A stretch of DNA of 8,388 nucleotides, from positions 1-8,388 of the forward strand of contig JAJYKO010000171.1 of NCBI GenBank assembly GCA_021788565.1, written 5' to 3'. The position numbers and the translations under genes were made by a program. Each line of letters opens with the position of its first letter. Position 1 is the stretch's first letter. The DNA is from Chloroflexota bacterium (GTDB lineage Bacteria > Chloroflexota > UBA6077). Under the pieces are notes generated by a model. That model was not told where the DNA came from. It saw only the letters and a list, made by a program, of their open reading frames with translations, and ran no database searches. Positions 1 through 7,045 of this stretch are shown in pieces.

Positions 1-34
1 CGAAAACTGTCACGGCAAGTAGGACGCGGTGTCG

Positions 35-2848
35 ATGACTTTCTGGAAAACTGTACACAGGATCTGGATAGTGGGGGCCCCGATCGCCATGGCCGCGTTG
101 CTCGCGGCCGGCACTTCACCCTGGTTCATCACGCCGAAGACCGTGACCGCCGCGGCCTCGACCGCGTTGGCCACCTCGGTACCGGCCCCGACCGCCACCC
201 GGGCTGCGACCGCCACCAGGGCTGCCACCGCCACAACGGCCGCCGCGGCGACGCCTGCGGCTACCGCGACACAGGCCGCCACTCGCACCGCCGCCCCCAC
301 TGCCATCTCCGCGCCTACCCCGACCGCGTCGCCGGTACCAACCGTGACGCCCACCCCTTCGGTAGGTTCGCCTTCGCCCATCCCGACGCCCACGGCATCA
401 CCCGCGCCTTCAGCGACCGTCCTGCCGACGATGTCGGGATCCTCGACTCCGAATGCCGAGCCGCCCTTGCCGTCGATCACGCCGACGGCCAGCCCTGTAT
501 CCACCGGCACGCCAGGTCCAACCGCCGCGACCGATACAGCCACGCCGACTGCAACCCCGACGGGCACTCCCACCGGCATGCAGGTCCCTACCGTTGCCCC
601 GACCGGTACGCCCACCGTCAGGGCGCTCATGTCTGCCCCCACCGCTACGTCCGGCGTCACCGGCACCCCTACCATCACCGTTACCCCGACTCTCACGCTG
701 ACGCCGACTGCCACGCTGACGCCGACCCTCACGCCAACCATGACCCTCACCCCTACGCCGACCCTGACTCCCACGCCCATTCCCGCGTCGGCGGTCGCCT
801 TCGACCGGCAGCTCTCGGGCACGCGAGTGGGCCAGCACAAGGCGTCGCCGCAGACCAAGGTGTCGATCGCGGTGAAGATGAACGTGGATGCGCCGGTTCC
901 CGGGGCGAAACTGACCGACTTCTTCCCCAGTGCGTGGGGAGTGTCTAATGCTGGAGGTGGGAGCGTCAGTAAGGTGGACTCGAGCACCAACGAGGTTACC
1001 TGGGACGTGGGCGACCTGCAGCAGGGCGACACGGTGAGCAAGAGCTACAGTCTGATGAGTCCAGCGCTCACGAGCCCGCCGACGGATTACAGCTTCCACA
1101 GCGAACTGGAATACCCATGGGGGAATATCTCCGGCAAGCCCTGGTCTGTCGTGGTGTCCGATCCGTCGAACGATCTGCTCCTCCATGCCGCCGCGGTTTC
1201 GGTCAATTCGACTACCTACGACACGCTCAGCACCACCACGGGCAGCTCCCAGAAGACGGCCACGGCCTCTTTGAGTGTGGGCTCCGTGGCGACCTTCCAG
1301 GACGGTTCCGGTGTCAGCATCTTCGTCTCGGATCCAGTGCCGGCTGGCACCACCTGGGACCTCAGCGGGAGCTGGAGCTTCGACAGTTACGTTGCTACGT
1401 CAGATCCCTCAGCGAGCGGGCACATGCGGGCGCGCATCTACCGTGTGGGGATCGACGGTATCGCCTACCTCCACGCTACAACCGGCGACTCCTCCACCGA
1501 TGCCCTGAGCTCGTCTGCCTCTCAGCCAATTACGTGGAGCTACGGCGTTCCAAGCTTCACCCTCTACCCTGGGGAGCGCTTCGGGGTAGAGTTTCAGGTG
1601 GACGTGTCGGCCGCCGGTTCCGGCTCCACGGCGAGTCTTGACTTCGATTCCTCTTCCACTCCGTCCGACGTGGTGGTGCAGATAAACAGAAACGCCTTCT
1701 CGACAACAGGTTCCCCCGTTGCCAGCCCCACCGCGCCCGCTGGGACCCCGAGCCCCCAACCCGCGCACGGTGACAATGGCGGTGGCTACAGTGCCACCTC
1801 GGATGCCTGCGCCAAGTGCCACCGAACCCATACCGGAGCCGCCCTTGAGCTGCGGAGCGCGTCCACGGAGGAGGGAACCTGCTACACCTGCCACGACGGC
1901 ACCGGCGGTCCGGACATCAAAGCGGAGTTTGCCAAAGGGTTCAGGCATCCAGTCGATGCTACCGAGGGCATTCATCGCCCGGGGGAGTCGAGTCCCTCCA
2001 GCTTCAGCGGCGCCAATCGCCATGTGGAGTGCGAGGACTGCCACAACCCTCATTCGACCCAGAAGGGAGACCACACCCCCGGGTCCCTCGGATCGGCCGG
2101 GGTCCTGGTGGGAACGTGGGGGTTGGACGTCTCCAACGGCGCTCCGTGGACCACTCCCACCTTCAGCAAGATCAACCAGGTGAGCAACGAAGACCAGCTC
2201 TGCTTCAAGTGCCACTCATCCTGGGCCTACGGAAGCTCGCCCCCGACCGCTCACACCGGGGCAATCGTCGAGACCGACCAGTCGTTGGAGCTGAACGTCA
2301 ACAATACCAGCTTTCACTGGGTGGAAAGCGATAAGACCGCCACCAGCGGTTTCACACCTCGCACGAACGATCCGCGGCGGCCCATGACCTTCACGGCCGG
2401 CACCCCGTGGACGGCGACAAGCCCCGTGGTTTGCAGTGACTGCCATGCCAGCGATGTCGGGACGGATCCCCGGGGTCCGCACGGCTCGGCCAACGCCTAT
2501 CTCCTGACGGGTAGCTGGGGGCCGAGCCAATCGGGGCTATGCCTGCAGTGCCACGACCCGAACACCTACGGTCCGAGCGGTTCCGGCAACGGCACGGGCT
2601 TCTCCAATTCCCAGGGAAACAACCTCCACCGCCTGCATGCCGGCCAGGGTAAGTCCTGCCAGGCGTGTCACTCCGCCATACCCCACGGCGCTCAGTACGA
2701 GGCGCTCCTCGCCCCGATAAGCATCGCGGGCAAGAGCGTTCCAATCACCAGCTACAACGCGAGTTCGAGCCTCAACATCGCGGTGTGGGCCGACGCCGGC
2801 AACTGGAATGCGGACAGCTGTGGCAAGTACCCCGGTTGCCACGACTGA
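35..2848 (+). CDS. Stalked extracellular multiheme c-type cytochrome (doubled-CXXCH family)
   Basis: Probable surface electron-transfer or redox protein of 937 aa. Residues about 8-27 are hydrophobic after a basic start (signal peptide or membrane anchor). Residues about 46-251 are Thr/Pro/Ala-rich low complexity. Residues about 251-561 look beta-rich (alternating Val/Ser/Thr strands, no recognised motif). The C-terminal third carries CXXCH heme-attachment motifs at Cys592 (CAKCH), 616 (CYTCH), 666 (CEDCH, in CHNPH context typical of doubled-CXXCH proteins), 723 (CFKCH), 800 (CSDCH), 836 (CLQCH) and 875 (CQACH). A CX5CH (CGKYPGCH) ends at the penultimate residue. Extra His residues (LHRLHAG, IPHG) could be distal ligands. 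I chose ATG 35 because AGGA at 21-24 lies 10 nt upstream; an in-frame GTG at 29 is only 4 nt from it. The multiheme assignment is firm. The electron partner is unknown, and no other cytochrome or maturation gene is visible. It could be a structural or nanowire-like cytochrome rather than a reductase. Confidence 0.9.
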   Translation: MTFWKTVHRIWIVGAPIAMAALLAAGTSPWFITPKTVTAAASTALATSVPAPTATRAATATRAATATTAAAATPAATATQAATRTAAPTAISAPTPTASPVPTVTPTPSVGSPSPIPTPTASPAPSATVLPTMSGSSTPNAEPPLPSITPTASPVSTGTPGPTAATDTATPTATPTGTPTGMQVPTVAPTGTPTVRALMSAPTATSGVTGTPTITVTPTLTLTPTATLTPTLTPTMTLTPTPTLTPTPIPASAVAFDRQLSGTRVGQHKASPQTKVSIAVKMNVDAPVPGAKLTDFFPSAWGVSNAGGGSVSKVDSSTNEVTWDVGDLQQGDTVSKSYSLMSPALTSPPTDYSFHSELEYPWGNISGKPWSVVVSDPSNDLLLHAAAVSVNSTTYDTLSTTTGSSQKTATASLSVGSVATFQDGSGVSIFVSDPVPAGTTWDLSGSWSFDSYVATSDPSASGHMRARIYRVGIDGIAYLHATTGDSSTDALSSSASQPITWSYGVPSFTLYPGERFGVEFQVDVSAAGSGSTASLDFDSSSTPSDVVVQINRNAFSTTGSPVASPTAPAGTPSPQPAHGDNGGGYSATSDACAKCHRTHTGAALELRSASTEEGTCYTCHDGTGGPDIKAEFAKGFRHPVDATEGIHRPGESSPSSFSGANRHVECEDCHNPHSTQKGDHTPGSLGSAGVLVGTWGLDVSNGAPWTTPTFSKINQVSNEDQLCFKCHSSWAYGSSPPTAHTGAIVETDQSLELNVNNTSFHWVESDKTATSGFTPRTNDPRRPMTFTAGTPWTATSPVVCSDCHASDVGTDPRGPHGSANAYLLTGSWGPSQSGLCLQCHDPNTYGPSGSGNGTGFSNSQGNNLHRLHAGQGKSCQACHSAIPHGAQYEALLAPISIAGKSVPITSYNASSSLNIAVWADAGNWNADSCGKYPGCHD
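170..786 (+). repeat. Thr/Pro/Ala-rich low-complexity stalk within the cytochrome gene
   Basis: About 205 codons are dominated by Thr, Pro and Ala. They start as ATRAATAT-type repeats and become LTPTPTLTP-type repeats at the 3' end (about 680-780). Such segments usually act as extended, often O-glycosylated spacers. Here the spacer sits right after the hydrophobic N-terminus, so it could lift the downstream beta and heme domains away from the membrane. The DNA repeats are degenerate, which suggests selection on protein composition more than recent tandem expansion. Confidence 0.85.
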
Positions 2849-3122
2849 GTGTGATGAGAGACCCATCTTCGCCCGATGTGCGCAACCCCGTTGCAGACCG
2901 GCTGGTACTCGCGGATCAACATGTCCGTCACGAATTCCCTGTATTGCGGGCTCATGCCCGCGTAGCTGTAGATTCCGCGAAGACATGAGGGCTAACCCCT
3001 CCCACGGGATGGCAGGATAACGCGATCCTCTCGCAAAACACTCGCATCCCCGATCACTCTGGCGACTTATCTGTTTTGCCAGAAGTACATCACCCTACTG
3101 CCCGCTTAGCGCATTTCGGGTA
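2849..3122. other. Intergenic region after the cytochrome gene, weak hairpins only
   Basis: No convincing plus-strand gene is present. Three small inverted repeats occur: GCGGGC/GCCCGC at 2946-2961 with a 4-nt loop, GAGGG/CCCTC at 2987-3001, and AGGAT/ATCCT at 3014-3029. None is followed by a T-run, so none is a standard intrinsic terminator, although the first could help end transcription of the cytochrome gene. On the minus strand 2982 to 2851 reads as a 44-codon protein-like fragment that may be a gene remnant (see findings). Base composition becomes more AT-rich towards 3060-3150, where the next promoter lies. Confidence 0.5.
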
Positions 3123-3152
3123 TTTACACATGCTGCTACGCTGTTATATACT
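3123..3152 (+). promoter_or_regulatory. Putative sigma70-type promoter for the riboswitch leader
   Basis: TTTACA at 3123-3128 matches the -35 consensus TTGACA at 5 of 6 positions. TATACT at 3147-3152 matches TATAAT at 5 of 6, with an 18-nt spacer. The stretch is an AT-rich island in GC-rich DNA and lies about 100 nt upstream of the c-di-AMP aptamer, where a leader promoter is expected. Transcription would start near 3159-3160, at the base of a small hairpin (GGTCC gata GGACC, 3160-3173). Confidence 0.55.
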
Positions 3153-3185
3153 CCCGCCCGGTCCGATAGGACCAGCCGATCCACA

Positions 3186-3221
3186 TTCCCGGGGCTGCCT
3201 ATCTGCGGAGCAGTCCGGGAA
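3186..3221 (+). other. Strong hairpin in the leader upstream of the aptamer
   Basis: TTCCCGG (3186-3192) pairs with CCGGGAA (3215-3221), and inside it CTGC (3195-3198) pairs with GCAG (3210-3213), separated by a small internal loop. No T-run follows, so it is unlikely to be a terminator. It lies within the predicted transcript 5' of the riboswitch. Its role is unknown; it may protect the 5' end or form an extra RNA domain. Confidence 0.45.
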
Positions 3222-3251
3222 CATCCAGCAACCAGGCAACCGAATAGGTAA

Positions 3252-3482
3252 GCCGAACTTCCGGCAGATCATGCCGGAAGACGGGGGAACCACCGGTGCT
3301 CTACCCCTTTGATGCTGTCTGTCACATGAGTGGTGCCTCAGCAGTCGATCCCGGGGTGACCAGCTGAAGCTTCATTCAAGAAGACCGGCGTTCAGGTAGT
3401 GCGCTAACCGTGGGGTGAAGGATGCGTTCTGCGTCCCGGGTAACTCTTTCTGCCCGAACCCGTCAGCTAACCCCGCAGGCAA
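3252..3482 (+). promoter_or_regulatory. Cyclic di-AMP riboswitch (ydaO/yuaA leader type)
   Basis: All the conserved sequence blocks of this class appear in order. GCCGAA starts the aptamer (3252-3257). A P2-like stem pairs CTTCCGGC (3258-3265) with GCCGGAAG (3273-3280), flanked by CCG/CGG. CGGGGGAACCA lies at 3282-3292. A long P3 arm pairs CCA/CGGT (3290-3297) with ACCG/TGG (3407-3413), continued by GC and CTACC (3298-3305) with GGTAG and GC (3395-3402). TGGGGTGAA follows at 3411-3419. Hairpins GGATGC/GCGTCC (3420-3436) and CGGG/CCCG (3437-3456) come next, then AACCCGTCAGCTAACCCCG (3457-3475) and GGCAAT (3478-3483). Outer P1 pairing is weak beyond GCC/GGC. The class binds c-di-AMP and is usually an OFF switch. 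It lies on the same strand as, and directly upstream of, the beta-helix gene at 3721. The P3 arm carries a larger insert than minimal members. Confidence 0.9.
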
Positions 3483-3488
3483 TTGAGA

Positions 3489-3540
3489 GAGACCGAGCTA
3501 ATACCACCAGGACCTGAGCTTGGGTCTCGGGCCCTTTCTT
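3489..3540 (+). terminator. Terminator-like hairpin, probable riboswitch expression platform
   Basis: GAGA-CCGAGCT (3489-3499) pairs with AGCTTGG-g-TCTC (3517-3528), giving an 11-bp stem with one bulged G and one G-U pair. After GGGCC comes the pyrimidine run CTTTCTT (3534-3540). The 5' arm begins a few bases after the conserved 3' end of the aptamer (GGCAATTGAGAG), so ligand-dependent P1 formation could decide whether this hairpin folds. GACC (3511-3514) with GGTC (3523-3526) is a possible competing hairpin. The U-run is imperfect, so termination strength is uncertain. Confidence 0.55.
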
Positions 3541-3544
3541 GTCG

Positions 3545-3638
3545 CCTGCTACCAGTTGGCAGTAGATCTCGGCCGCGCTGGATCCTTCCACATCTACTCC
3601 AGCAGGATCTATCCGCCGGTCTTGCCAACTCCAGCAGG
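3545..3638 (+). other. Long-range stem in the leader between riboswitch and start codon
   Basis: CCTGCT (3545-3550) pairs with AGCAGG (3633-3638), and AGTTGGCA (3554-3561) pairs with TGCCAACT (3623-3630), separated only by a 3x2 internal loop. The total is 14 perfect pairs. Nested or competing inside is AGTAGAT (3561-3567) with ATCTACT (3592-3598). The 3' arm shares an 11-nt direct repeat ACTCCAGCAGG (3596-3606 and 3628-3638), so CCTGCT could pair with either copy. This suggests a second structured, possibly switching element. The remaining leader to 3707 is pyrimidine-rich and otherwise featureless. Confidence 0.45.
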
Positions 3639-3720
3639 TCGCTAACGGCTCCGTCTTTCCACTTCCCACCCTACCCGACCGCGGCTTGCAACAGCCTGGT
3701 GCTCCATGAGGAGGGACTCG

Positions 3721-6700
3721 ATGACCACGATCAAGGCGCGTATCCGCAGGGGGATGCACATCCTGGCACTGGCCTCGGTGTTGGGGCTAGCAGCCGCCTC
3801 CATCATCGGCTCGACCGAGGCGGCAGGGACGAGCTACTACGTCGATAGCGTATCGGGCTCGGACTCCAACAGCGGAACCTCCCCATCAAGCCCCTGGCAG
3901 AGCCTCTCTGCCGTATCCAACCACAGCTTTGGGGCTGGGGACACCATATACCTCAAGCGAGGGGACACCTGGAGCGGGACGCTCACCATCAACAGTTCGG
4001 GCTCCTCGGGGAGCCCCATCACGGTGGATGCCTACGGGAGCGGCAACACCCCGATGATCCAGATGCCCAACACCCAGGGGAGCTACTCCCATGTGGTGGA
4101 CATCTACGGTTCCTACGTCACGGTGCAGAACCTCCTGGTCAGCGGGGGCAACGAGGCCGGCATCTTCATTAGGCCCAACGCCGGCAGCGTGACTATCCAG
4201 AACGACGAGGTGAAGGGGGGCGGGACGGGTATCTATGTGGAGGGGGCTAACGCCCGCATAACTCACAACTACGTCCACGACCTCACCATGGTGGTTAACA
4301 CCCCCACCAGCGTCAACAGCAACGACGACTACGGGGCGGAGGGCGTCTTCCTTTCCAGCGCCCAGAACACCGACGTCTCCTACAACCGGTTCGTGAACTG
4401 CGAGGCCCCGTCCTACGACTACGGAACCGACGGGGGGGTGATAGAGTTCTGGGGCAACAACAGCGGCATCAACGTCCACGACAACTACTCGAGCGGCTCC
4501 AACGGCTACTTCGAGACCGGCGGTGGGAGTGATAACAACATCACCATCGCCTACAACGTCTCGGCGGACAATCAGGACTTCGCGATGCTCCACCTCTCGG
4601 GCTCCTTCGGGAGTTCGGTCTCTAACTTCAAGGCGGACAACAACACCATCGTCCGCTCGGATAACAACTACCGGGTGCTGGACTTCGGTGGTAGCTCAGG
4701 TCCGTCGGGCTTCTACTTCAGGAACAACATCGTCTATTCCAACACGTCGATAGCCAGTGCCGACGGCTTCAACCACAGCAACAACATCTACTACACTTAT
4801 GGTGGGGCTGGGCTGGGGAGCATGAGCCTGGCATCAGGGGAGAAGCAGACCGATCCCAAGTTCGTGAATACGAGCGGAGGGGACTATCACTTACAGGCAG
4901 GCAGCCCCGCGATAGGGGCGGGGCAGAACCTGGGATACACCACCGACTTCGACGGGAAAGCAGTGGCCAATCCCCCCTCGGCCGGGGCTTATGAGTACGG
5001 TTCCAGCAGTCCTACTCCTACGCCGACCGTGATCACTCCCACGGCCACCCCTGTTCCTACTGTGACCTCGACGCCTGTCCCTGTCTCCCCACCGTCGACC
5101 ACTTCGTCCGGATCGGTGCTGTGGACGGCAAACATGGAGACAGGGGACCTGTCCCAGTGGACCGCGGGGGGCGGAGGGAAGGTCTCCGGGTGGGGCACCC
5201 ACTCGGTTGCGGTCTCCACGGCCTATGCCCACTCGGGCACCTACTCGGCAGCCCTGACCATCAGCGGCGTCAACACCGGGGTCTCGGCCGCGGCCCAACT
5301 CGTTCGGCAGGCCGAGCCCCATGCCAACCCCAACGCCTACTACAGCGTCTGGTACTACATCCCGCAGTCCTACACCCCCACCACCTACTGGGGCATAATG
5401 GACTACTACAGCGTCCTGGCCACGGGAGCCAACGCCATGTGGACTCTGAACGTTGGCAAGCGCTCCGATGGGTCGTTGTACCTCTACTCGTACGACGAGA
5501 CCAACAAGGTCTCCTACGGTCCCTCGAACGGCGCCAGCATTCCGGTGGGCAAGTGGTTCAACGTAGAGGTGTACTACCAGCAGGCCACCGGCACCGGTGG
5601 ACGCATGACCGTCTGGCAGGACGGGCAGCAGATCATGGATATGAACGGTGTGACGACACGGCAGTCCGGTGACCAGATAGACTGGGTTGTGACGGACGAG
5701 TCGGACAACATCAGTCCGTCGACGGCCACCCTCTACGTGGACGACGCGGCGATCGGCACGGGCTACATAGCCCCGAGCAGTGCATCTGCCCCGACGGCTA
5801 CTCCCGTCACCGTGACCCCTACGCCGACGGTGGCTACTCCCACTGCGACGCCAGTGGTACCGACGCCCACGGCGGTGCCGCCAACCTCGACCCCAGCACC
5901 TACGTCGGTTCCATCGACCGCTTCCTCTGGATCGGTCTTGTGGACGGCAAATATGGAGACTGGAGACCTGTCCCAGTGGACGAAGGTGGGTGGCTGGGGC
6001 AGCTACTCCACCGGCGTTAGCACCGCGCAGGCCCATTCGGGCACGCGCTCGGCCCTGCTCGGGATAACTACCGACTCGAGCGGGAATAATGATGCGGCGC
6101 AACTGGTGCGCTCTCCAGAGTCCCGTGCCAATCCGGATGCCTACTACAGCGTCTGGTACTATATCCCGCAGACTTACACGCCGAGCCAGTACTGGGACAT
6201 CATGAACTTCTACAGCGTGCTGAACGGCACCGGCACGTCCATGTGGGACCTGAACGTCGGAAACAACTCCGGCGGGATGACCCTCTATGCCTACGACCAG
6301 ACCGACAGGGTCAGCTACGGCTCGCCCATCAACATCCCGACTGGCAAGTGGTTCAACCTGGAGGTCCGCTACGTCCAAGCTACCAGCGGCGGTCACATAA
6401 CCGTCTGGCAGGACGGGCAGCAGGTCATAGATACCTCCGGTCCGACCGTGCAGTCAGGCGGCCAGGTCGACTGGGCAGTGGAGAGCCAGTCCAACGGGAT
6501 TAGCCCGTCTAACGCTCAACTCTACGTGGATGACGCAGCGATCGGTACGGGTTACATGGTTCCGAGCAGCGCATCTGCTCCGACGGCTACTCCCGTCACC
6601 GTGACCCCTACGCCGACGGCGGCTACACCTACGGCGACGCCTGTGTTACCCACGGCTACGAGCACGCCCGCGCCGACATTTACGCCGATTCCAACCGGTA

Positions 6701-6960
6701 CGCCAGTTCCAACGGGAACACCGATCCCCACAGGAACACCGATTCCCACGGCAACACCCGTGCCGGTCTCAGTCGCCCCAACTCCGGCGCCTACGGCTAC
6801 TGGCATCCCGACGCCGACCCTGACCGCGGTTGCGCCAACCCCAACCAGCGTGCCAACCCCTACAGCAACGCCGAGAGCTACCGCTACGCCGATGCCCACG
6901 CCGACGCCAAAAACCCACGGCCACACTAAAACCTACAGAGGCGCCAAAACGTACCGCTAG
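3721..6960 (+). CDS. Secreted modular right-handed beta-helix protein with two heparin-lyase-like domains
   Basis: Predicted 1079-aa extracellular carbohydrate-active or carbohydrate-binding protein. ATG 3721 is the start: GAGGAGGG at 3708-3715 is an ideal ribosome binding site 5 nt upstream, while ATG 3706 would place that site inside the gene. Residues 1-35 form a signal peptide (ARIRRG, hydrophobic core, TEAAG). Residues about 38-428 form a right-handed parallel beta-helix with an Asn-rich ladder (HNYVHDL, YNRFVNC, DNNTIV, RNNIVY), opening with YYVDSVSGSDSNSGT and ending in a DPKFVN...SPAIGAG...GAYEYG module typical of pectate-lyase-fold surface proteins (choice-of-anchor Q type). Thr/Pro linkers at about 430-463, 686-735 and 948-1063 separate two tandem jelly-roll domains (about 464-685 and 737-946) resembling heparin lyase I/PF14099. 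Catalytic residues cannot be assigned, so it may bind rather than cleave. A c-di-AMP riboswitch leader precedes it. The last 16 codons look out of frame (see findings). Confidence 0.88.
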   Translation: MTTIKARIRRGMHILALASVLGLAAASIIGSTEAAGTSYYVDSVSGSDSNSGTSPSSPWQSLSAVSNHSFGAGDTIYLKRGDTWSGTLTINSSGSSGSPITVDAYGSGNTPMIQMPNTQGSYSHVVDIYGSYVTVQNLLVSGGNEAGIFIRPNAGSVTIQNDEVKGGGTGIYVEGANARITHNYVHDLTMVVNTPTSVNSNDDYGAEGVFLSSAQNTDVSYNRFVNCEAPSYDYGTDGGVIEFWGNNSGINVHDNYSSGSNGYFETGGGSDNNITIAYNVSADNQDFAMLHLSGSFGSSVSNFKADNNTIVRSDNNYRVLDFGGSSGPSGFYFRNNIVYSNTSIASADGFNHSNNIYYTYGGAGLGSMSLASGEKQTDPKFVNTSGGDYHLQAGSPAIGAGQNLGYTTDFDGKAVANPPSAGAYEYGSSSPTPTPTVITPTATPVPTVTSTPVPVSPPSTTSSGSVLWTANMETGDLSQWTAGGGGKVSGWGTHSVAVSTAYAHSGTYSAALTISGVNTGVSAAAQLVRQAEPHANPNAYYSVWYYIPQSYTPTTYWGIMDYYSVLATGANAMWTLNVGKRSDGSLYLYSYDETNKVSYGPSNGASIPVGKWFNVEVYYQQATGTGGRMTVWQDGQQIMDMNGVTTRQSGDQIDWVVTDESDNISPSTATLYVDDAAIGTGYIAPSSASAPTATPVTVTPTPTVATPTATPVVPTPTAVPPTSTPAPTSVPSTASSGSVLWTANMETGDLSQWTKVGGWGSYSTGVSTAQAHSGTRSALLGITTDSSGNNDAAQLVRSPESRANPDAYYSVWYYIPQTYTPSQYWDIMNFYSVLNGTGTSMWDLNVGNNSGGMTLYAYDQTDRVSYGSPINIPTGKWFNLEVRYVQATSGGHITVWQDGQQVIDTSGPTVQSGGQVDWAVESQSNGISPSNAQLYVDDAAIGTGYMVPSSASAPTATPVTVTPTPTAATPTATPVLPTATSTPAPTFTPIPTGTPVPTGTPIPTGTPIPTATPVPVSVAPTPAPTATGIPTPTLTAVAPTPTSVPTPTATPRATATPMPTPTPKTHGHTKTYRGAKTYR
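5110..6619 (+). repeat. Tandem duplication of jelly-roll domain plus Thr/Pro linker
   Basis: Unit 1 begins at 5110 and unit 2 at 5929. Both open with GSVLWTANMETGDLSQWT and share NP(N/D)AYYSVWYYIPQ, MTVWQDGQQ/ITVWQDGQQ and LYVDDAAIGTGY. Unit 2 is about ten residues shorter near its start (the GGGGKVS segment of unit 1) and at loops. Each is followed by a near-identical linker: 5791-5830 and 6580-6619 are identical over 40 nt. This points to internal duplication of domain and linker as one block, followed by divergence of the domains. Confidence 0.85.
6688..6759 (+). repeat. Four tandem 18-nt repeats in the C-terminal Thr/Pro tail
   Basis: Four consecutive 18-nt units begin at 6688, 6706, 6724 and 6742 and encode (I/V)PTGTP x3 and IPTATP. 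Synonymous changes between copies show the array is not very recent. It is part of the roughly 120-residue Thr/Pro tail of the beta-helix protein and could vary in copy number between strains. Confidence 0.75.
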
Positions 6961-7045
6961 ACCAGAACCTGCGGAGACGGCCACTTAACACAACGATCCT
7001 CTGGGACGTTAGAAGATACACCGATCTACCAAATAGCTCAGCGGG

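Noticed and set aside
2..54. Direct repeat GAAAACTGT at 2-10 and 46-54 as an operator or target-site duplication
   Set aside because: Only nine bases, one copy inside the coding sequence, and no mobile element between them.
10..1041. Minus-strand 343-codon ORF rich in Gly-Val repeats over the cytochrome 5' part
   Set aside because: It is the antisense of the Thr/Pro-coding repeats; the periodic GV text mirrors ACC/CCG codons, and the plus frame has a signal sequence and heme domain.
3186..3221. Leader hairpin as a terminator or as a c-di-GMP (GEMM) riboswitch
   Set aside because: No T-run follows, and the conserved GEMM blocks are absent.
3076..3312. 78-codon plus-strand ORF in the intergenic region
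   Set aside because: It covers the promoter, leader hairpins and the 5' part of the riboswitch aptamer; no ribosome site and no protein-like pattern.
3351..3362. First GGGGTGA (3353-3359) as the conserved aptamer block
   Set aside because: It lies inside the P3 insert; the copy at 3412-3419 is followed by the correct hairpins and the CCGTCAGCTAACC block.
4891..6396. Minus-strand 501-codon ORF over the beta-helix gene
   Set aside because: Arg/Gly-rich shadow of GC-rich coding DNA; the opposite strand has a complete domain architecture and an ideal ribosome site.
6688..6759. Short tandem repeats as a CRISPR array
   Set aside because: Eighteen-nt units are contiguous with no spacers and are in frame within a coding Thr/Pro tail.
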